A DNA stretch of 64,000 nt from Rhizophagus clarus (GCA_015698045.1 BLAL01000043.1:310001-374000); one strand, 5' to 3'. Positions 1-12,232 are shown, counted from the first letter of the stretch. Notes: generated from the sequence alone by a model not told the origin. Made by a program: numbers and translations.

Positions 1-1374
1 CAGACTATTGCGTACAGAATAAAACTTAGATAAAAATTCAGTATAATTTTCGCCTAAAGATCGTTGTACATGACGATTTAAATTTCGACGAATATGAAAT
101 ATACAGTGAATATGTTTAATATTAGATAAAAAATTTTTTATTGCTGCATCTAAACCTGTATCTGCGTCACTAAAAAGAACAGTTGGCAGTATTCCATTAT
201 TTGCTTTTAGGAGTTGTTCTAAAACCCATACATAAGATGATGATGTTTCATCAGATAGTAATGCTTGTGCAAAAATTCGTGTATGGTTTTGATTGTCAAC
301 ACCAACAAAAAAACAAAGAGCCATTTGATATCTATTTGTTCTTGAGGTGTTATCTGTTACTATAACATTATAATAACGTTAATATAGATCTTGTTGATTT
401 GAATCCATCCAAAAAATATGAAATAATCTTCCTTGATGTATTTTTTTTGCAATAAACATTCCAGGATCATCCTTTTGCTGAATTTCAAGCTTTTCTAATA
501 ACCAAAATGCATCAATATCTGGATCATTAATTTCATTATGATTATTCTGTTTAAAGTGCTGAATAGCGTTTATTACATCTTTTTCTAAAAATGTTTGTTG
601 TGGGAATTCAGAAATTAAAAGATTTCGGATCATAAAACTACCCATTCCAGGTGAATTATTAATATAAAACTTAATTCTATTCAATACAGATTCTGATAAA
701 CTGCGATATAATAGAGCAAATACTGCCATTATGATATTAAGAATATGATTTTTGTGATTGGATTCAAAAGTAGTTACACAAGGATTTGAATCATATTTTG
801 GCCAACAAATATTGATATAACATGTGCAACCAACTCGAGAAGATGTAGTATTACGCATTTTATTTGGATTATTACTTTTACGCATCTTTGGCATACCAGA
901 ATGACTACATTCAAATACTTTTTTATTAATATCTCCATCAGCTCGATAGTAAGTATTTTGTAATCTCCATACAAATCCTTTTATTTTAGCATATGAGGGC
1001 TTTGCAATAGAAAGGTACGAAACTCAAAAAAAAATAAAAATTTAATTAATATTAAATTTACACTTATTTTAGTATAAAAAACATAATTAGCATATAAAGT
1101 AAATTTAAAAAATTTTTTGAGTTTCATACCTTTCTATTGCAAAGACCCCATATGCATATAATACTTGGTCTACATGCTCCCAACTTTCAAATCTATATTC
1201 AACTGCTAATTCTTCTGCTTATTTTTTTAAATTTTCACTAATTTGAAGTTCCTGGAAAACCTTTCGTCGTTTTTTTTTTGAAATTGCAGATTTGGACGTT
1301 AGAGTTAAGGTGTTTTCCTTATTTGAATCTTCTTGATCATACTCTAACTCAAGATCATTAATAATACTATTCAT
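1..1374 (-). pseudogene. Broken MULE/FAR1-type transposase, runs off the left edge
   Basis: Read on the minus strand from an ATG at 1374. A basic N-terminus (about residues 30-40) leads into a FAR1-like zinc-binding region with the pattern Cys-Ser-His ... GCTCYI ... FESNHKNH. After that comes the MULE transposase core, with motifs such as VTDNTSRTNRYQMALCFFVGVD and SDADTGLDAAI near 1-370. The gene is dead in three ways: an in-frame TAA at 1219-1221, another TAA at 379-381, and a MITE inserted at 994-1150. Removing the MITE plus one TA copy (159 bp) keeps the reading frame. The start region (51 codons before the first stop) is acidic then lysine-rich. The C-terminal part lies beyond the window. 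Family assignment rests on recognising the FAR1 + MULE order; the exact subfamily is not determined. Confidence 0.75.
994..1150. mobile_element. 157-bp MITE (TA-flanked), copy 1, inside the MULE transposase
   Basis: Its inverted termini read TGRGGNCTTTGCAATAGAAA and extend about 35 bp inward (GGTACGAAACTC...). TA lies on both sides (992-993 and 1151-1152), as expected for a Tc1/mariner-type MITE. A nearly identical second copy lies at 9651-9808. The left terminus carries two changes relative to copy 2 (GAGGGCTTTG against GGGGTCTTTG). It has no coding capacity. Confidence 0.85.
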
Positions 1375-1570
1375 TTTAATAAATTTTAATAGTAATAATA
1401 CATGTTATAAACAGTAATACAGAAGTTCTTTGTTTCGTATTATTTTGTTTTTTTTATAGAAAATTTGTGTATCATATGACAAGTAATACAATTATGTTTA
1501 CAATATCACGTGACATAATACGGGGTGGCAAAAAATCAAATACTACCCGGGGTGGCACCAACAATTTTTC
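1375..1570. other. Upstream flank of the MULE pseudogene
   Basis: This short non-coding flank contains CGGGGTGGCA at about 1520 and CCGGGGTGGCA at about 1547. They may be remnants of the MULE terminal repeat, but the matching end is outside the window, so this is only a suggestion. Confidence 0.3.
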
Positions 1571-1573
1571 TAA

Positions 1574-1945
1574 TTAAAATACAGTCAAAATATTTAATGT
1601 TACATATAAAAAATGCTGATCTGGTCTTTAAAATCGAATTTCTTGGTCAATATTAATCCAATCATTATAAAATTATTATTATTAGCTTCCTCTCGATGAG
1701 ACGATTCTAATGAGCCTAAGATCATTGAAATCTGATCACTAGAACCCGTAATAATTAAAATACAGTCAAAATATTTAATATTACACAAATTTTACATATA
1801 AAAAATGCTGATCTAGTCTTTAAAATCGAATTTCTCGGTCAATATTAATCCAATCGTTATAAAATTACTACCATCTGATTCCTTTCAATGAGATGAACCT
1901 AATGAGCTAAAGATCATATAAATCCGATCATTAGATCATAGAATA
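1574..1945. repeat. Two diverged tandem copies of a ~185-bp repeat
   Basis: Both copies start with TTAAAATACAGTCAAAATAT and carry AAAATGCTGATCTRGTCTTT, TCGGTCAATATTAATCC and GATGAGACGATTCTAATGAG-like blocks in the same order, at about 1574-1755 and 1756-1945. A third, more diverged relative occurs at about 62160-62330. The 3' flank (2030-2145) carries repeated GTGACTATA motifs. No ORF is supported. Confidence 0.7.
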
Positions 1946-2145
1946 ATTATATTTCGATAAATATCTTTTTATAATCACATATATATAAAATTTTTAAAAA
2001 AAGATGTGATAGTGACTATAGGTAGTTTGTGACTATAAACAATAGTTTTTATATATAAAAATTTGGGACACTTAACTAAGGTGACTATATAGGGTAATGT
2101 AACTATAACAGAGGTGACTATAAAGGGAGTTGACTGTATCTGCAA

Positions 2146-3714
2146 ATTGTAATATTATTTTATATACATCTATAAATCTTTAAGTTTTGTAAGCAAAATA
2201 CTTAATTGTTTTCAAAAAAATTGAATTTAATATTTTGAAAACTATTTTTTTCTAATTTTTAAAAGAATAATCACAATTCCTATAAGTATAATATTTAATA
2301 ATATCTTAAAATATTTCAATAAAGTTTAATTCATAATAAGACTTTAAATAAAAAATAATTTTATGTCTATAATCTTCAATAACTTTTTTAATTAATAGTC
2401 TCTATGTTAAAAAATTAGGTTAAAATGAAAGTATATAAACTGCATAATAATTATTTATAATAGAAGAATATTTTTTATAATTAAATTTAATCTACCTTTT
2501 GATCATAACTTATATTCTTTTAAAGTTAAACAAATTTCTTTGATAATATAATTTTTGAATATAATATGATCTCTGATATTATAATATAATAAATACAGTA
2601 TAATATTATATATTATAAATTATAGTACTCTGGGTATCTTACAAATTTCTAAGGATTGACTTTGTATTACCATGTTAATAATTCAAATTTTTATTATGAA
2701 TAGAATGTATTTAAAAAACTGTATAATAATTAAAAAATTATTTTTACATAATATTTGAGCAAAATTAAATTTATTAAATAATAAAATCAATAGAAAATAG
2801 AACTTTTTATCAGATGAAAGAGGAAAAAACTATGCATAAGAGGATACTGTGGCTTACAATATATGGTAATACTAACTATATTCAATATAGATAAGATGTA
2901 TATTATACTAATTATATTTTAGACTTTTTAATAAATATTGATAAATTTTATAAATTTTATTAATTATTTTTTTCTTTTCATTAATCAATTTTTTTATTTT
3001 TAAATTTTATTTTATTAGTTATTTAAAATAGCAGAAATTTTTTTATTTTTTTATTTTTTTATTTATATTAAAAAATTAGTTTTTTTTTTAAAAAAAAAGT
3101 TTTAATTACTATACAAAATTAAATAAGAATACATTATATGAAACTATATATATTTTAATAAATTAATTAAAAGTTAACGTAAAGAGTAAAATTCAAATAT
3201 TCCTTATAGATACCTATTAGATATCTCAAATATTGGATTTTAGAACTCAAAATTAATGAAAGGTAGTAATTAAAAAGTGGAATTTAAAAAATATTAGTAA
3301 ACTTTATTAGTATTTCATTTTTTTTTTATTTATAAGTACCTATCTAAATGTTTGGATATAAATTTTGATCTTAAATTTTGAGATGAAAAGTAAATATTAT
3401 AAATTGGAAGTTAAAAATATTAATAGAACTATTATTGACATTTTATTATTTTTTTAACTGTAAATATTAGATATCTTTTATATAAATACCTTAGACTTTA
3501 AAAATTAGGATAAAAAGTTCAAGATTAAGAATAATATTATTTAAAAATTTTTGCTTTTTTTTAAAAAATATAGATATGACCAATATAATTTTTAGAATTA
3601 TTAAATGGTAAATTTATAAAGTTGATCAAAAATTTTTAATATTAATATTTATTTTATAAGTATTAAAATTACTAAAACTGAATTTATTATTTTATTATAG
3701 GATTTTATTTTTTT
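2146..3714. other. A+T-rich non-coding stretch
   Basis: I see no gene, splice pattern or clear inverted repeat here. Long A/T runs dominate. Around 3180-3480 there is weak duplication of a TAGATATCT / AAAATTAGG-type module, too diverged to delimit. Confidence 0.5.
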
Positions 3715-3922
3715 CGCACCTGTGATACATCATATCCTAAACACTTAGGCAAAATTACGGTAATGCTGAACAAAATTAAATATGTAATATTTAACTAGAA
3801 ATGTGAAAAATAGATTTTTTACAACTAAAAAAATTCCAAGTTCCCAGAATATATATAAAAAAATGAAAAGAAAAGAGATGTAATATAGGTGACAAAAAAA
3901 GATGTGATGTATTGCAGGTGCA
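3715..3922. mobile_element. ~208-bp MITE with ~22-bp terminal inverted repeats
   Basis: The left end GCACCTGTGATACATCA is mirrored by TGATGTATTGCAGGTGC at the right end (about 3904-3922). The interior is non-coding. Flanks are A/T-rich and no unambiguous target duplication could be read. Confidence 0.55.
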
Positions 3923-4692
3923 GAAAATGATTAAACTCTTTATTATATTAACTATTTTTGATATTTTAAATATTAATAATTTATTACTTTTTTTCTTTAA
4001 TATTGATTTTTTTTTTATTTAAAATATATAAATAAATTATATACAAAATATAGTATTATAATTAGTATAATATTAAAAAATTTTTATATTTAAAGTATTT
4101 GCAATTATATTATATAAAAAAAAATTATACTATATAGATTTTATCAATTATATTATATAACTTTAAAAGTTATATTATATTTACTATATATTGCTAAAAT
4201 TAAGACCCTTCTTTTTGCATTTAATGCTAACCAAGATCCTCATAATATTAGTCAAAATCAACATAATTCAGGCCAAGAATGCTTATTTTTAAGGAATATT
4301 TAATAATAGTAATATATGGTAATATCTATTAATTAAAATTTTTTTGGTTATTTATTTAAAAGATATATTAATTGTATTAATAATCCATTAAATATCAAAT
4401 TATTCCTAAACTTTTTCATACTTTCTGATTTGAAATTTATCTTTAATATAATCAAAGTATCTTCTACATATATAATATAAGATATTGTATTATTAAATGT
4501 AAATACTTCAATTTCATTAGAATATAATTTTTTAAAAATTGGAATAACTTTTTTAATAAGCTAATTTAATTTATAAAATAATAAATTTATTTTAAAATAA
4601 ATATTAAATTATAAATAAAATAAAAAAATATTTACTTACATAATCAAATTTTTAGTTGTTTACTAACTGTTATGATTAATATTTAGTTTTAT
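3923..4692. other. A+T-rich spacer before the pogo-like element
   Basis: No coding signal is visible. The strand is almost entirely A and T with short TATATAA-type runs. Confidence 0.5.
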
Positions 4693-4994
4693 TACCGTAA
4701 AATCGTGAAAATAAGTACCCCTCGAAAATAAGCACCTCTGTCGATTTGCAACAGCATTCGTAAAAAATTAAAAATAAACACCCCTCATAAGCATCCCCAA
4801 AAATTGAAATTGCTATTAATTTGTAATACATGAAAAAAAGTTTTTTTCTTAAAAAAAAATTCACCAGTAATTTTTATTTAAAAATATTACTGGTATTAAA
4901 TATTTTATTTTTAAATTTTATAAGAAACGGCTTTAAAGAGAACGTACTTCGGCTCTAAAACAAAAATATGGTAAGTATAAAAGGGGAGCTCATA

Positions 4995-5688
4995 CACTCC
5001 CCTACAAAAAGTATCCGACCACCCTAAAAATTAAAATAAATCAAAGAAAATGGGGTATTTAATAGAAAATTTTCACTTATTTTAAAGTTTGAAGTGTAAA
5101 ATACATGTTAGAAATGATTTTTTTACTCAATTGATAGTAAAATTTGATGTAAATGATTAATTTAAAAAATGGCAAAATTTTTAACTTTTTAACCAGAACA
5201 ATTACAACAAAATGGATGACAGATTTCGATTTTTTGGCTAAAAAATACTTTATGTTCAAAAGATTAGGAAAGTTGAATTATTAGTTGTTGAGTAATCCGC
5301 CTTTGAAGATCAGTAAAATTCAGCAAAATTTAGCAAAAATAATGATTTACATATGAAATTTACAAAAATTGCCGATTTTCAGCAGAGGATTCCTAAACAA
5401 CTACTGATCAAATTTTTCCAATTTTGGTATATAAGATAATTTTTAACCAGAGAATCGAATTTTTGCGTCTATTTTGCCGTATCTGCTCTAGTTAAAAAGT
5501 TAGAAAATTTGCCATTTTTTAAATTAATTATTTACACAAAATTTCATTAATAATTGGATAAGAAGTCACTTCTAGCATGTATTTTGTGCTTTGAACTTTA
5601 AAACAGGAGTAAAAATCATTATTAAATATCTCCTATTTTTTGATTTTTTTCAATTTTAAAGTGGTCGGATACTTTTTGTAGGGGAGTG
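4995..5688. mobile_element. 694-bp fold-back (long inverted repeat) element nested in the pogo element
   Basis: The termini CACTCCCCTACAAAAAGT and its complement ACTTTTTGTAGGGGAGTG are perfect, with TA on both sides (4993-4994 and 5689-5690). Most of the element is one imperfect hairpin: the left arm (TTTAAAGTTTGAAGTG ... TTTTTAACC) is mirrored by the right arm (TAGTTAAAAAGTTAG ... GCTTTGAACTTTAAAA). The centre (5260-5430) is unpaired. There is no transposase, so it is a non-autonomous Tc1/mariner-type element. Confidence 0.8.
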
Positions 5689-5942
5689 TACATTTACTTA
5701 AAGAAACGAACACTAATTTCTTTTGCAATTATTTTTGTAGAAAAGTTTTTTAGAATATAGTCTGTAAAATAGAATATAGTAGGTATGAGGAGGAAACTTC
5801 AGCATTTTGTTTAAGAAACTTCACTAATATTTCTTTTTGTTTAATTTTTTGTAGGAAATACATTTTTATCAGCTTTGCAATTTATGACTTGTAACGGGGT
5901 TAAGATTGCAACAATTTATTGAGAAATAAACTGATAAGAATT

Positions 5943-7303
5943 TTAATTATCAACAATTTCGGTACTATCATCTAGTTCGTCTAAATTTTCTTCTTTAATT
6001 TTTGCAATTAATTTGTCAATTTTTTCGTAAACCATATCATCTTCAGATTCGTCTAACATATTCGAAATAGCACATTTTTTAAAAGAATTGATCAGAAATA
6101 GCATCCTATGAACGCTTAACCTAGCCACATACATCACTAATTCTTGCTCTTTTCAAATTACTGGCTTCTGTTTCACCAGCACCACCTTGACACATCCATT
6201 CATGCCATTCTTTTTGCATATTATCTTTGAAAGGCTTATTTATTGATACGTCCAATGGTTGGCATATACTAGTTAGTCCTACAGGAATAACGGCTAAGTA
6301 AAAATTATGCTGTTTAAACTTGTCTTTTACACTTTCTTCCAAATGATCCTAGAAAGAATCATACACCATCATGGCAGCTTCTTTTGACAAATTCTCAGCC
6401 ATACGTAATTTAAATAAAAATTCAATATATTTCTTCATTAAATCTGATGTCATCCATCCATTCTCTTGAAACCAACAGATAATACCTTTTGGAATAACTT
6501 CTTCACGAGGAAGTTGTTTTCCTTTAAAAATACAAATGGGTGGATATTTAGAACCATCTAAATAATAAAACATTGTTAAATTTAAACAAATACAAATAAA
6601 AGCTACGAAATTTAAAAATTTTTACTAGCTGAACAAATTAAAACTACTGTAAACCGATTTTTATCATTACCAGTAGTACGAATATGCACTGCTTTATCTC
6701 CTTTATTATTAATAGTCATATTTCCTGCCATATCAAACCATTGGAAGTTTTGTCCATATTATAAATGCTATTCAGATCAAAGTTATATTGTGATCTTAGT
6801 CATATAATAAAGCGCTTAAAATTTTCCAATTTTTCATCAGTGTCTTCAGGTAATTTTTGCGAAATTTTAGTTCTTCTTCTTAATGATAAATCAAATCTTT
6901 TCATAAAAGATTGAATCCAAAAAAGGGTTCCTTGAAATTCATCATCTCCTGCTGGATATAATCATTGAATTGTAGGCTCATTAAGGATTTTATGCATTTG
7001 TAATTTTACCATTGTATAATTAACCGCTAAGCCTTTTTTTCTTTGTTTAATTATCCATTTATATAATTTGTCTTCTGCCTTTGGATAAAAAGCCTTTCTA
7101 CCAGATCCAATATGCTTCTTTTTTTTGTTCTTTTTTTCCCAATTATCACTTTTTTTAATCCATCTTCTGATCATTGGAGCATTTAAATCAAAATGTCTTG
7201 CTGCAGCATTTTTTCTATTTATTTGAGCATATTTCACTACTATCAATTTTTCTTCAATTGAATATGAAGTTCTTTCTCTTACACCAACTTTTTTGTTTGT
7301 CAT
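5943..7303 (-). pseudogene. Degenerate pogo/Tigger-like DDE transposase
   Basis: The N-terminal part (7303 to about 6962) is a helix-turn-helix of the CENP-B/Psq type (YSIEEKLIVVKYA ... NAAARHFDLNAPMIRRWIK), followed by a second, CENP-B-like region. Further on come SLRRRTKISQKLPEDTDEKL and, in a shifted frame, the DDE catalytic part: GWMTSDLMKKYIEFLFKL, MMVYDSF.DHLEESVKDKF and IPVGLTSICQPLDVSINKPF. The last of these is the typical region around the second Asp and the PLD motif. Several stops (for example after NEPTIQ at about 6960 and after MMVYDSF at about 6349) and frameshifts make it non-functional. The acidic C-terminus ends at 5943. Confidence 0.8.
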
Positions 7304-7616
7304 TTTTTTAAGAAAAAGTATATTCTTTAGACACGTTAACGCATAAAAAAAAAGATTAAGGGGTAAAAAAAATCGCAAAAATAAGCATCCCTATCAATTT
7401 TTGTGATCACGTGATTGCAAAAAAGGGGTGCTTATTTTTACAATTTTACGGTATATTACAAGCTTTATCTTATTCAAATTTTAATCAACTATCAACTTCT
7501 GTTAAAAATCATTGATATATAAATTTAAATTTATTTTTTTTATAAAAAGATTAATATTTAATAAGTTTCTAAAATATTTTTTGTTATCATTAGTATAAAA
7601 TATTAATTTATTATAA

Positions 7617-7801
7617 GGGAGCTTATATATATTACGTAATTATCAAAGGCAAGAGGGGGATAGTTAAAATCTTACATTACACTTTATATTAATTATATAA
7701 TTTATAAATACTATAATCTGATTGGTTATTAAATCTAACAGGGGGGGAGGGGGTAAGGGTTTATAATAAAATGAATATTACGTGATATGTGTAACTCCCC
7801 T
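7617..7801. mobile_element. ~185-bp MITE-like inverted repeat with a G-run
   Basis: Left GGGAGCTTATATATATTACG is mirrored by CGTGATATGTGTAACTCCC at the right end. The interior has a G-rich run (7 G, A, 5 G, then TAAGGG) at about 7740, unusual in this A/T-rich DNA. Both ends are flanked by A/T-rich sequence. It is non-coding. Confidence 0.45.
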
Positions 7802-7907
7802 AAGTTATTAATAATATATATTTCTTTTTATTTTTATTCAAATTAAATTCTATTAACATAATTATATTATTATTTAAAAGTTTTAATATTTATTATTTTA
7901 ATTAGAA

Positions 7908-9372
7908 TAATGCTAATCTTAACCAAAGAGAAAATTTCCTTCCCCCTTATAAAATTTTAAAAAATTTAATTGATTAGTTAATAAAACCTAATTTCGTATA
8001 TACTTAAATTTTTTTCTTAAAATAATTTCATTATTTTTTTCTTAGACTTTATAAGTTATTTTTATATTTAGTCTTAGACAACTAAAGTTTAAACTTTAAA
8101 ATATATAACTTTTATTTGCTCATTAAATAACATTAGCATTTATTTTTGAAGCAAAAGTACAATATATTTCTTCTCTTTAAAGTCCAATCTTTATAAGAAA
8201 TCTGGCTTTTTATAAAAAAGAACAAGAAATATCATTGAAAATACTTCTTTAAAATCAAACAAATACAAAATAAACACACAATGCCTCTCCTCTTTCAATT
8301 TACTTTTAAAAGTCTAACTTATATAAGAAACTTGGTATTCTTAAAAAAAAGGAAATAAAACATTATAAATATTTCTTTAAAGTTAAATAAAATCAAAAAA
8401 AAATATACATACTTTTCTTTCTTCTAAACTACTTTTAAAAGTTTAAATTATATAAAACTTAATATTTCTAAAAAAACAATATATGAAATATTAAAAATGT
8501 TTTTTTAAAATTAAACAAATAAATACACTTCTCGACTTTTTAATTTACCTATAAAAGTCCGGGTTGTGAGCATCTTTAGAAAAAAAAAAATAAAGAATAA
8601 AATGTTAGAAACATTTCTTTAAAGTTAACAAAATAAAATAATACACCTCTCTACTTCCTAATTTACCTTAAAAGTCTGGATTGTGTAAAAACTTAACATC
8701 TCTGAAAAAAAAAACAAGAAATAAAATATTAGAAATATTTCTTTAAAATCAACCAAATAAAATAATATACCTCTTCATTTTCTAATTTATCTATAAAAGT
8801 CCAGGTTGTGAGCATTTTTCCAAAAAAATAAAAAATGAAATATTTAGAAATGTTTCTCTAAAGTCAACCAAATAAAACCTTTCTACTTTCTAATTTACCT
8901 TTAAAAGTTCAGATTATATAAAAACTCAGCATCTCTAGAAAAAAAAACAAGAAATAAAACATTAGAAATATTTTTTTAAAGTCAATCAAATAAAATAATA
9001 TATCTTTCAGTTTCTAATTTATCTTTAAAAATTTGGATTATAAGCATCTTTAGAAAAAAAAAAATAAATAAATATTAGGAACGTTTCTTTAAAATTAAAC
9101 AACAAAAAAAAATAAATATATATCTTTTTCCTTTCTAAATTACCTTTAAAAATCTGCATTATGCAAAAATTCAGCATCTTAAAAAAAAAGTAAATAAAAC
9201 ATTAAAAATGTTTCTTTAAAGCCAATTTAAAAAAAATACTTGCCTTCAGTCAAAAAAAAGATTATCAAGATAAACAAATATAACAATACGTTAATTAGCA
9301 TTATTTATCAGTAATACAACAATCATATGACCAATTTAAGAAGAGAGGAATTTCCCTTAGTTAAGTATAGTT
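7908..9372 (-). mobile_element. Candidate TIR element A carrying a minus-strand micro-exon array
   Basis: The left flank (CTTAACCAAAGAGAAAATT at about 7920) is an imperfect inverted match to the right flank (AATTTCCCTTAGTTAAG at about 9350), about 30 bp with several mismatches, so the ends are approximate. Inside is the 8160-9200 tandem array described separately. No transposase is present. Whether the array and the termini form one mobile unit is an inference, supported by the same layout in the elements at 12353, 19761 and 43973. Confidence 0.45.
8160..9200 (-). repeat. Micro-exon array A: ~118-bp units in alternating short/long pairs
   Basis: Read on the minus strand, most units have an exon ending in (G)GACTTTTA(T)AG followed by GTAAATTAG. 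The intron has a branch-like TTTCTAACATTTTAT or CTAATATT, then a T-rich tract ending in CAG, TAG or AAG. Exons are about 25-36 nt. Clear units are centred near 8560, 8680, 8800, 8915, 9030 and 9150, and older, more diverged ones near 8190, 8310 and 8430. Short exons (GATGCTCACAACC...) alternate with long exons (GATGTTAAGTTTTTACACAA...), giving a higher-order period of about 235 bp. Coding capacity is not established. Confidence 0.7.
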
Positions 9373-9650
9373 TTTTTTTTTAATTATATTATTTTTGCTA
9401 AAAATTCTTGCTAATATACAAGTATATCAAATTACTTATGCCTATTATAATAAATATTTTTTTTTTTTAATATATAAAATGATCAATTAAAATATTTAAC
9501 CATTTATATATAATTGTATCAAAGATTATTTTTTATTTTCAATTCTAATATATAAGAAAAATTTTTATTTAATATATTCCTTAATTCAGTAATTATTTAA
9601 CAAATATTTTTATTTCTTAATAAACTCTTAGTTTTTTGATATTTATCATA

Positions 9651-9808
9651 TGGGGTCTTTGCAATAGAAAGGTACGAAACTCAAAAAAAATAAAAATTTA
9701 ATTAATATTAAATTTACACTCATATTTTAGTATAAAAAACATAATTAGCATATAAAGTAAATTTAAAATTTTTTTTGAGTTTCGTACCTTTTTATTGCAA
9801 AGACCCCA
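9651..9808. mobile_element. 158-bp MITE, copy 2
   Basis: Same family as 994-1150. Termini TGGGGTCTTTGCAATAGAAA and its complement are flanked by TA (9649-9650 and 9809-9810). The body differs from copy 1 by only a handful of changes, mainly poly(A)/poly(T) length. The internal minus-strand ORF is a chance reading of the A/T-rich body. Confidence 0.85.
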
Positions 9809-10556
9809 TATATTGATATTGAAATTAAATAGTATTCTATTTTTTTTTTTTTTTAAGGCGTTGATAACGCTATCATCTTTATTGAAATTAAATAGTATTC
9901 TATATAATTTTTTATCCATATTTTTATTAAGTATTTTTGATATTTACCTTTTTTAATACTAACTGTAATCAATTTACTTATTTTTATATATATTTTTTTA
10001 AGATATTAGATAATATGTCATTAAGGGTAGTAACATATATTAACTAATATTTTTTTCTTATAAACACTTACCCTTAGTCATGTGCAACCAATCATATTTT
10101 TTAAAAATTGTATAACCTAAGATTTTTGCTTACTTTTCCACCCTTTAAAATATTAGCTAATATATGTCATTGCCTTAACTTTATTAAACAATTAGCAGAA
10201 TGCAAAATGCATCCTATAGGTACTGTTCAAAACTATTTTCAAATTCTGAAACTAGTAGTTTTAGGTCCAAAAGTTTTCTGAAACTCTTTTTGAAATGCTG
10301 AAATTAATCTAAAATTCTAATTGGTTAATTACGAATTTATATCACATGATATATAATTCTGGCCAGAATTAGAACTATAATTTTTAATATGTAACTCATA
10401 TTACCATATAAGGGAGATATCTAAAGTAGAGTAAATCATATAATCATAGTAAAATATTTGTCACCCATGTCATACCTCTCTACTCTTTCATTTTTATAAA
10501 CTCTTTCCCTAAACTTTTATCACAAAATACCTAGACAAAATTTTACATAGGAAAAG

Positions 10557-11870
10557 ATGGAAATTTTCAAAGAAATTTGGTCAAAAACTATTCAAAAGTT
10601 AATGACAACCTATGTGGAAGAAGTTTTAATAGACATGAAGAACTTGTTCCTTGTTAGCCTACTAGAAAAACCAAAAAAACAATACAAACGTCTCACTCAC
10701 GTTGTCGGCGAGAAAAATTTGTTTGAACTAAATGACCCCGTTTCATTAAGTTTGTTAACTCAGCTTATGAACTGAACACCCATATGATAGCAAGCCTAGG
10801 AAAAAAGCACTTAGGTGCTATACTGGACAGGCTATATATTAAGATCAAAGACTTGTTACAGCCACCCTCTCAAGGAAATAATTTCAAAAACTTGGAGCCG
10901 CCACAGTCATGGACAAATATAGAACAAAGCGCACCAATAATAAACACAGAATCTCAGGCAATGATCATAGATAGTAAGTTATCAGTGAACGTCACAAGTT
11001 TTACTTCAAAATAGCTACCAATCTGATAATTATATGAAATATATCTGCGATCACCCTCCTGTCATAACACTTCCAGCTAAAACATCTAGAAAAGGCAAGA
11101 AGAAATAAGGGTCAATTCAAAAAATCACGTGCAATAACAACATTGTACATGATAGTCAAAATTGTTAATGTTGAACCATCATGATTTACGATATATCCAC
11201 TACTTGGACCTCAGATAAAATAAGGTCAGCCTTAGCCGATTGGGACTATGTTCTAAACATCTCTCTCAAGATCCAACACAAGTACTTCATAATATATGTC
11301 AACATAGTATTAAACCCCATAAAGAACACCAAGTTTATTTTAATGCCTTGGTGTACCCAATTAAGAGGTATATGGGTCCAGTGGTTTTCTGGTAAATGGA
11401 AGCTCGCATAAAGAAAGAGCTGTGAATTATTTCAAGCCTCCTTCGACTTCCCATCCAATATAACTAAAGATGCATTACACAGCAGCTTTGCCCCTGATGT
11501 TCTTTCCTCCTTCAGTATATGAGAGCGTTAACGTGAAAAGTCATCAAGGATAAACAAGGCCTTAAAAGAATACTTTATTTTGAAATGCATAAACGGTTAA
11601 TGTGAACGTTTACCTTACAAACAAATAAAATAAAGTTGATGAATTTCAGGACGCCTTTACCGATTAAGTCGAAGAAGAAAAAAGTCAACAAGGGTAGTAA
11701 TACCCAGAAACACGACAATCAAACTCCCCTAAATAGGGTCCGATTTGCCCTGACCGCAAGAAGACCAAATTGAAAAAGAATAAATCTCGTAAAAAGACCT
11801 CAACTTTGAACGACTTAAGTACGCTTCTCAAATCTTTACTGAAGAAGCTAGACAATAAATCATTAATCTA
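10557..11870 (+). pseudogene. Degenerate ORF1-like gene of a repeated (probably non-LTR) family
   Basis: Three consecutive open pieces (10557-10775, 10784-11014, 11181-11411) plus a broken tail to 11870 read like one protein interrupted by stops and frameshifts. The central piece (YDISTTWTSDKIRSALADW ... LRGIWVQWFSGKWKL) resembles a widely repeated Rhizophagus protein with a small alpha/beta fold of RRM/ORF1 type. The tail is lysine/serine-rich and ends with LSTLLKSLLKKLDNKSL. I recognise the family by its repeated pattern but not its biochemical function. Assignment to a retroelement ORF1 is an inference from the 3' sequence that follows. Confidence 0.5.
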
Positions 11871-12232
11871 GTAATTCATTTTATCTTCTTTTATTTCATA
11901 GTATTTAGTGTAGATCGATCTTTTCCACATTTTACCACGGCCTAAAAAAAGGTTATTGTACTGGTCTTTCCCCTTTTGATTTTCCCAGTGCCTATTTTTT
12001 TATTTTATTTTTTTTATTTTTTTTTCTCTTAGCGTTTATCCCTAAGGATCTGTTGGTGGGCTTGTAGTTTGCCACTGTACGCTAAGATGGATAGTGCGGG
12101 CTCTTTAAAATTAGTCACATTTAGTAATAGTTTTTGTTATTTATCTTAAACTTTTTTTTTGATCTATAATTTGTATCACTGTTCTTTATAACTGTCCGCA
12201 TCTAAAAATAAAAATAAAAATAATACTTTTTC
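10557..12232 (+). mobile_element. Internally deleted non-LTR-like element relic
   Basis: The ORF1-like relic is followed by a more G+C-rich 3' untranslated block (about 11900-12130; CCCTAAGGATCTGTTGGTGG is characteristic) and ends in a short AAAAAT-type tail at 12208-12230. Such A-rich simple-repeat tails are typical of non-LTR elements. No reverse transcriptase or endonuclease is present, so the copy is either deleted internally or belongs to an element whose second ORF is elsewhere. A block just upstream (about 10425-10480) recurs at about 16855-16905. Confidence 0.45.

Larger units (their letters stand above)
4695..7451 (-). mobile_element. Pogo/Tc1-mariner-like DNA transposon, inactive
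   Basis: The left end CCGTAAAATCGTGAAAAT and the right end (read inward) CCGTAAAATTGTAAAAAT are matching inverted repeats of about 28 bp continuing into AAGYACCCCT. TA flanks both sides (4693-4694 and 7452-7453), the classic Tc1/mariner target duplication. Its only gene is the minus-strand transposase relic at 5943-7303. A 694-bp fold-back element has inserted into the 3' non-coding part. Confidence 0.85.
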
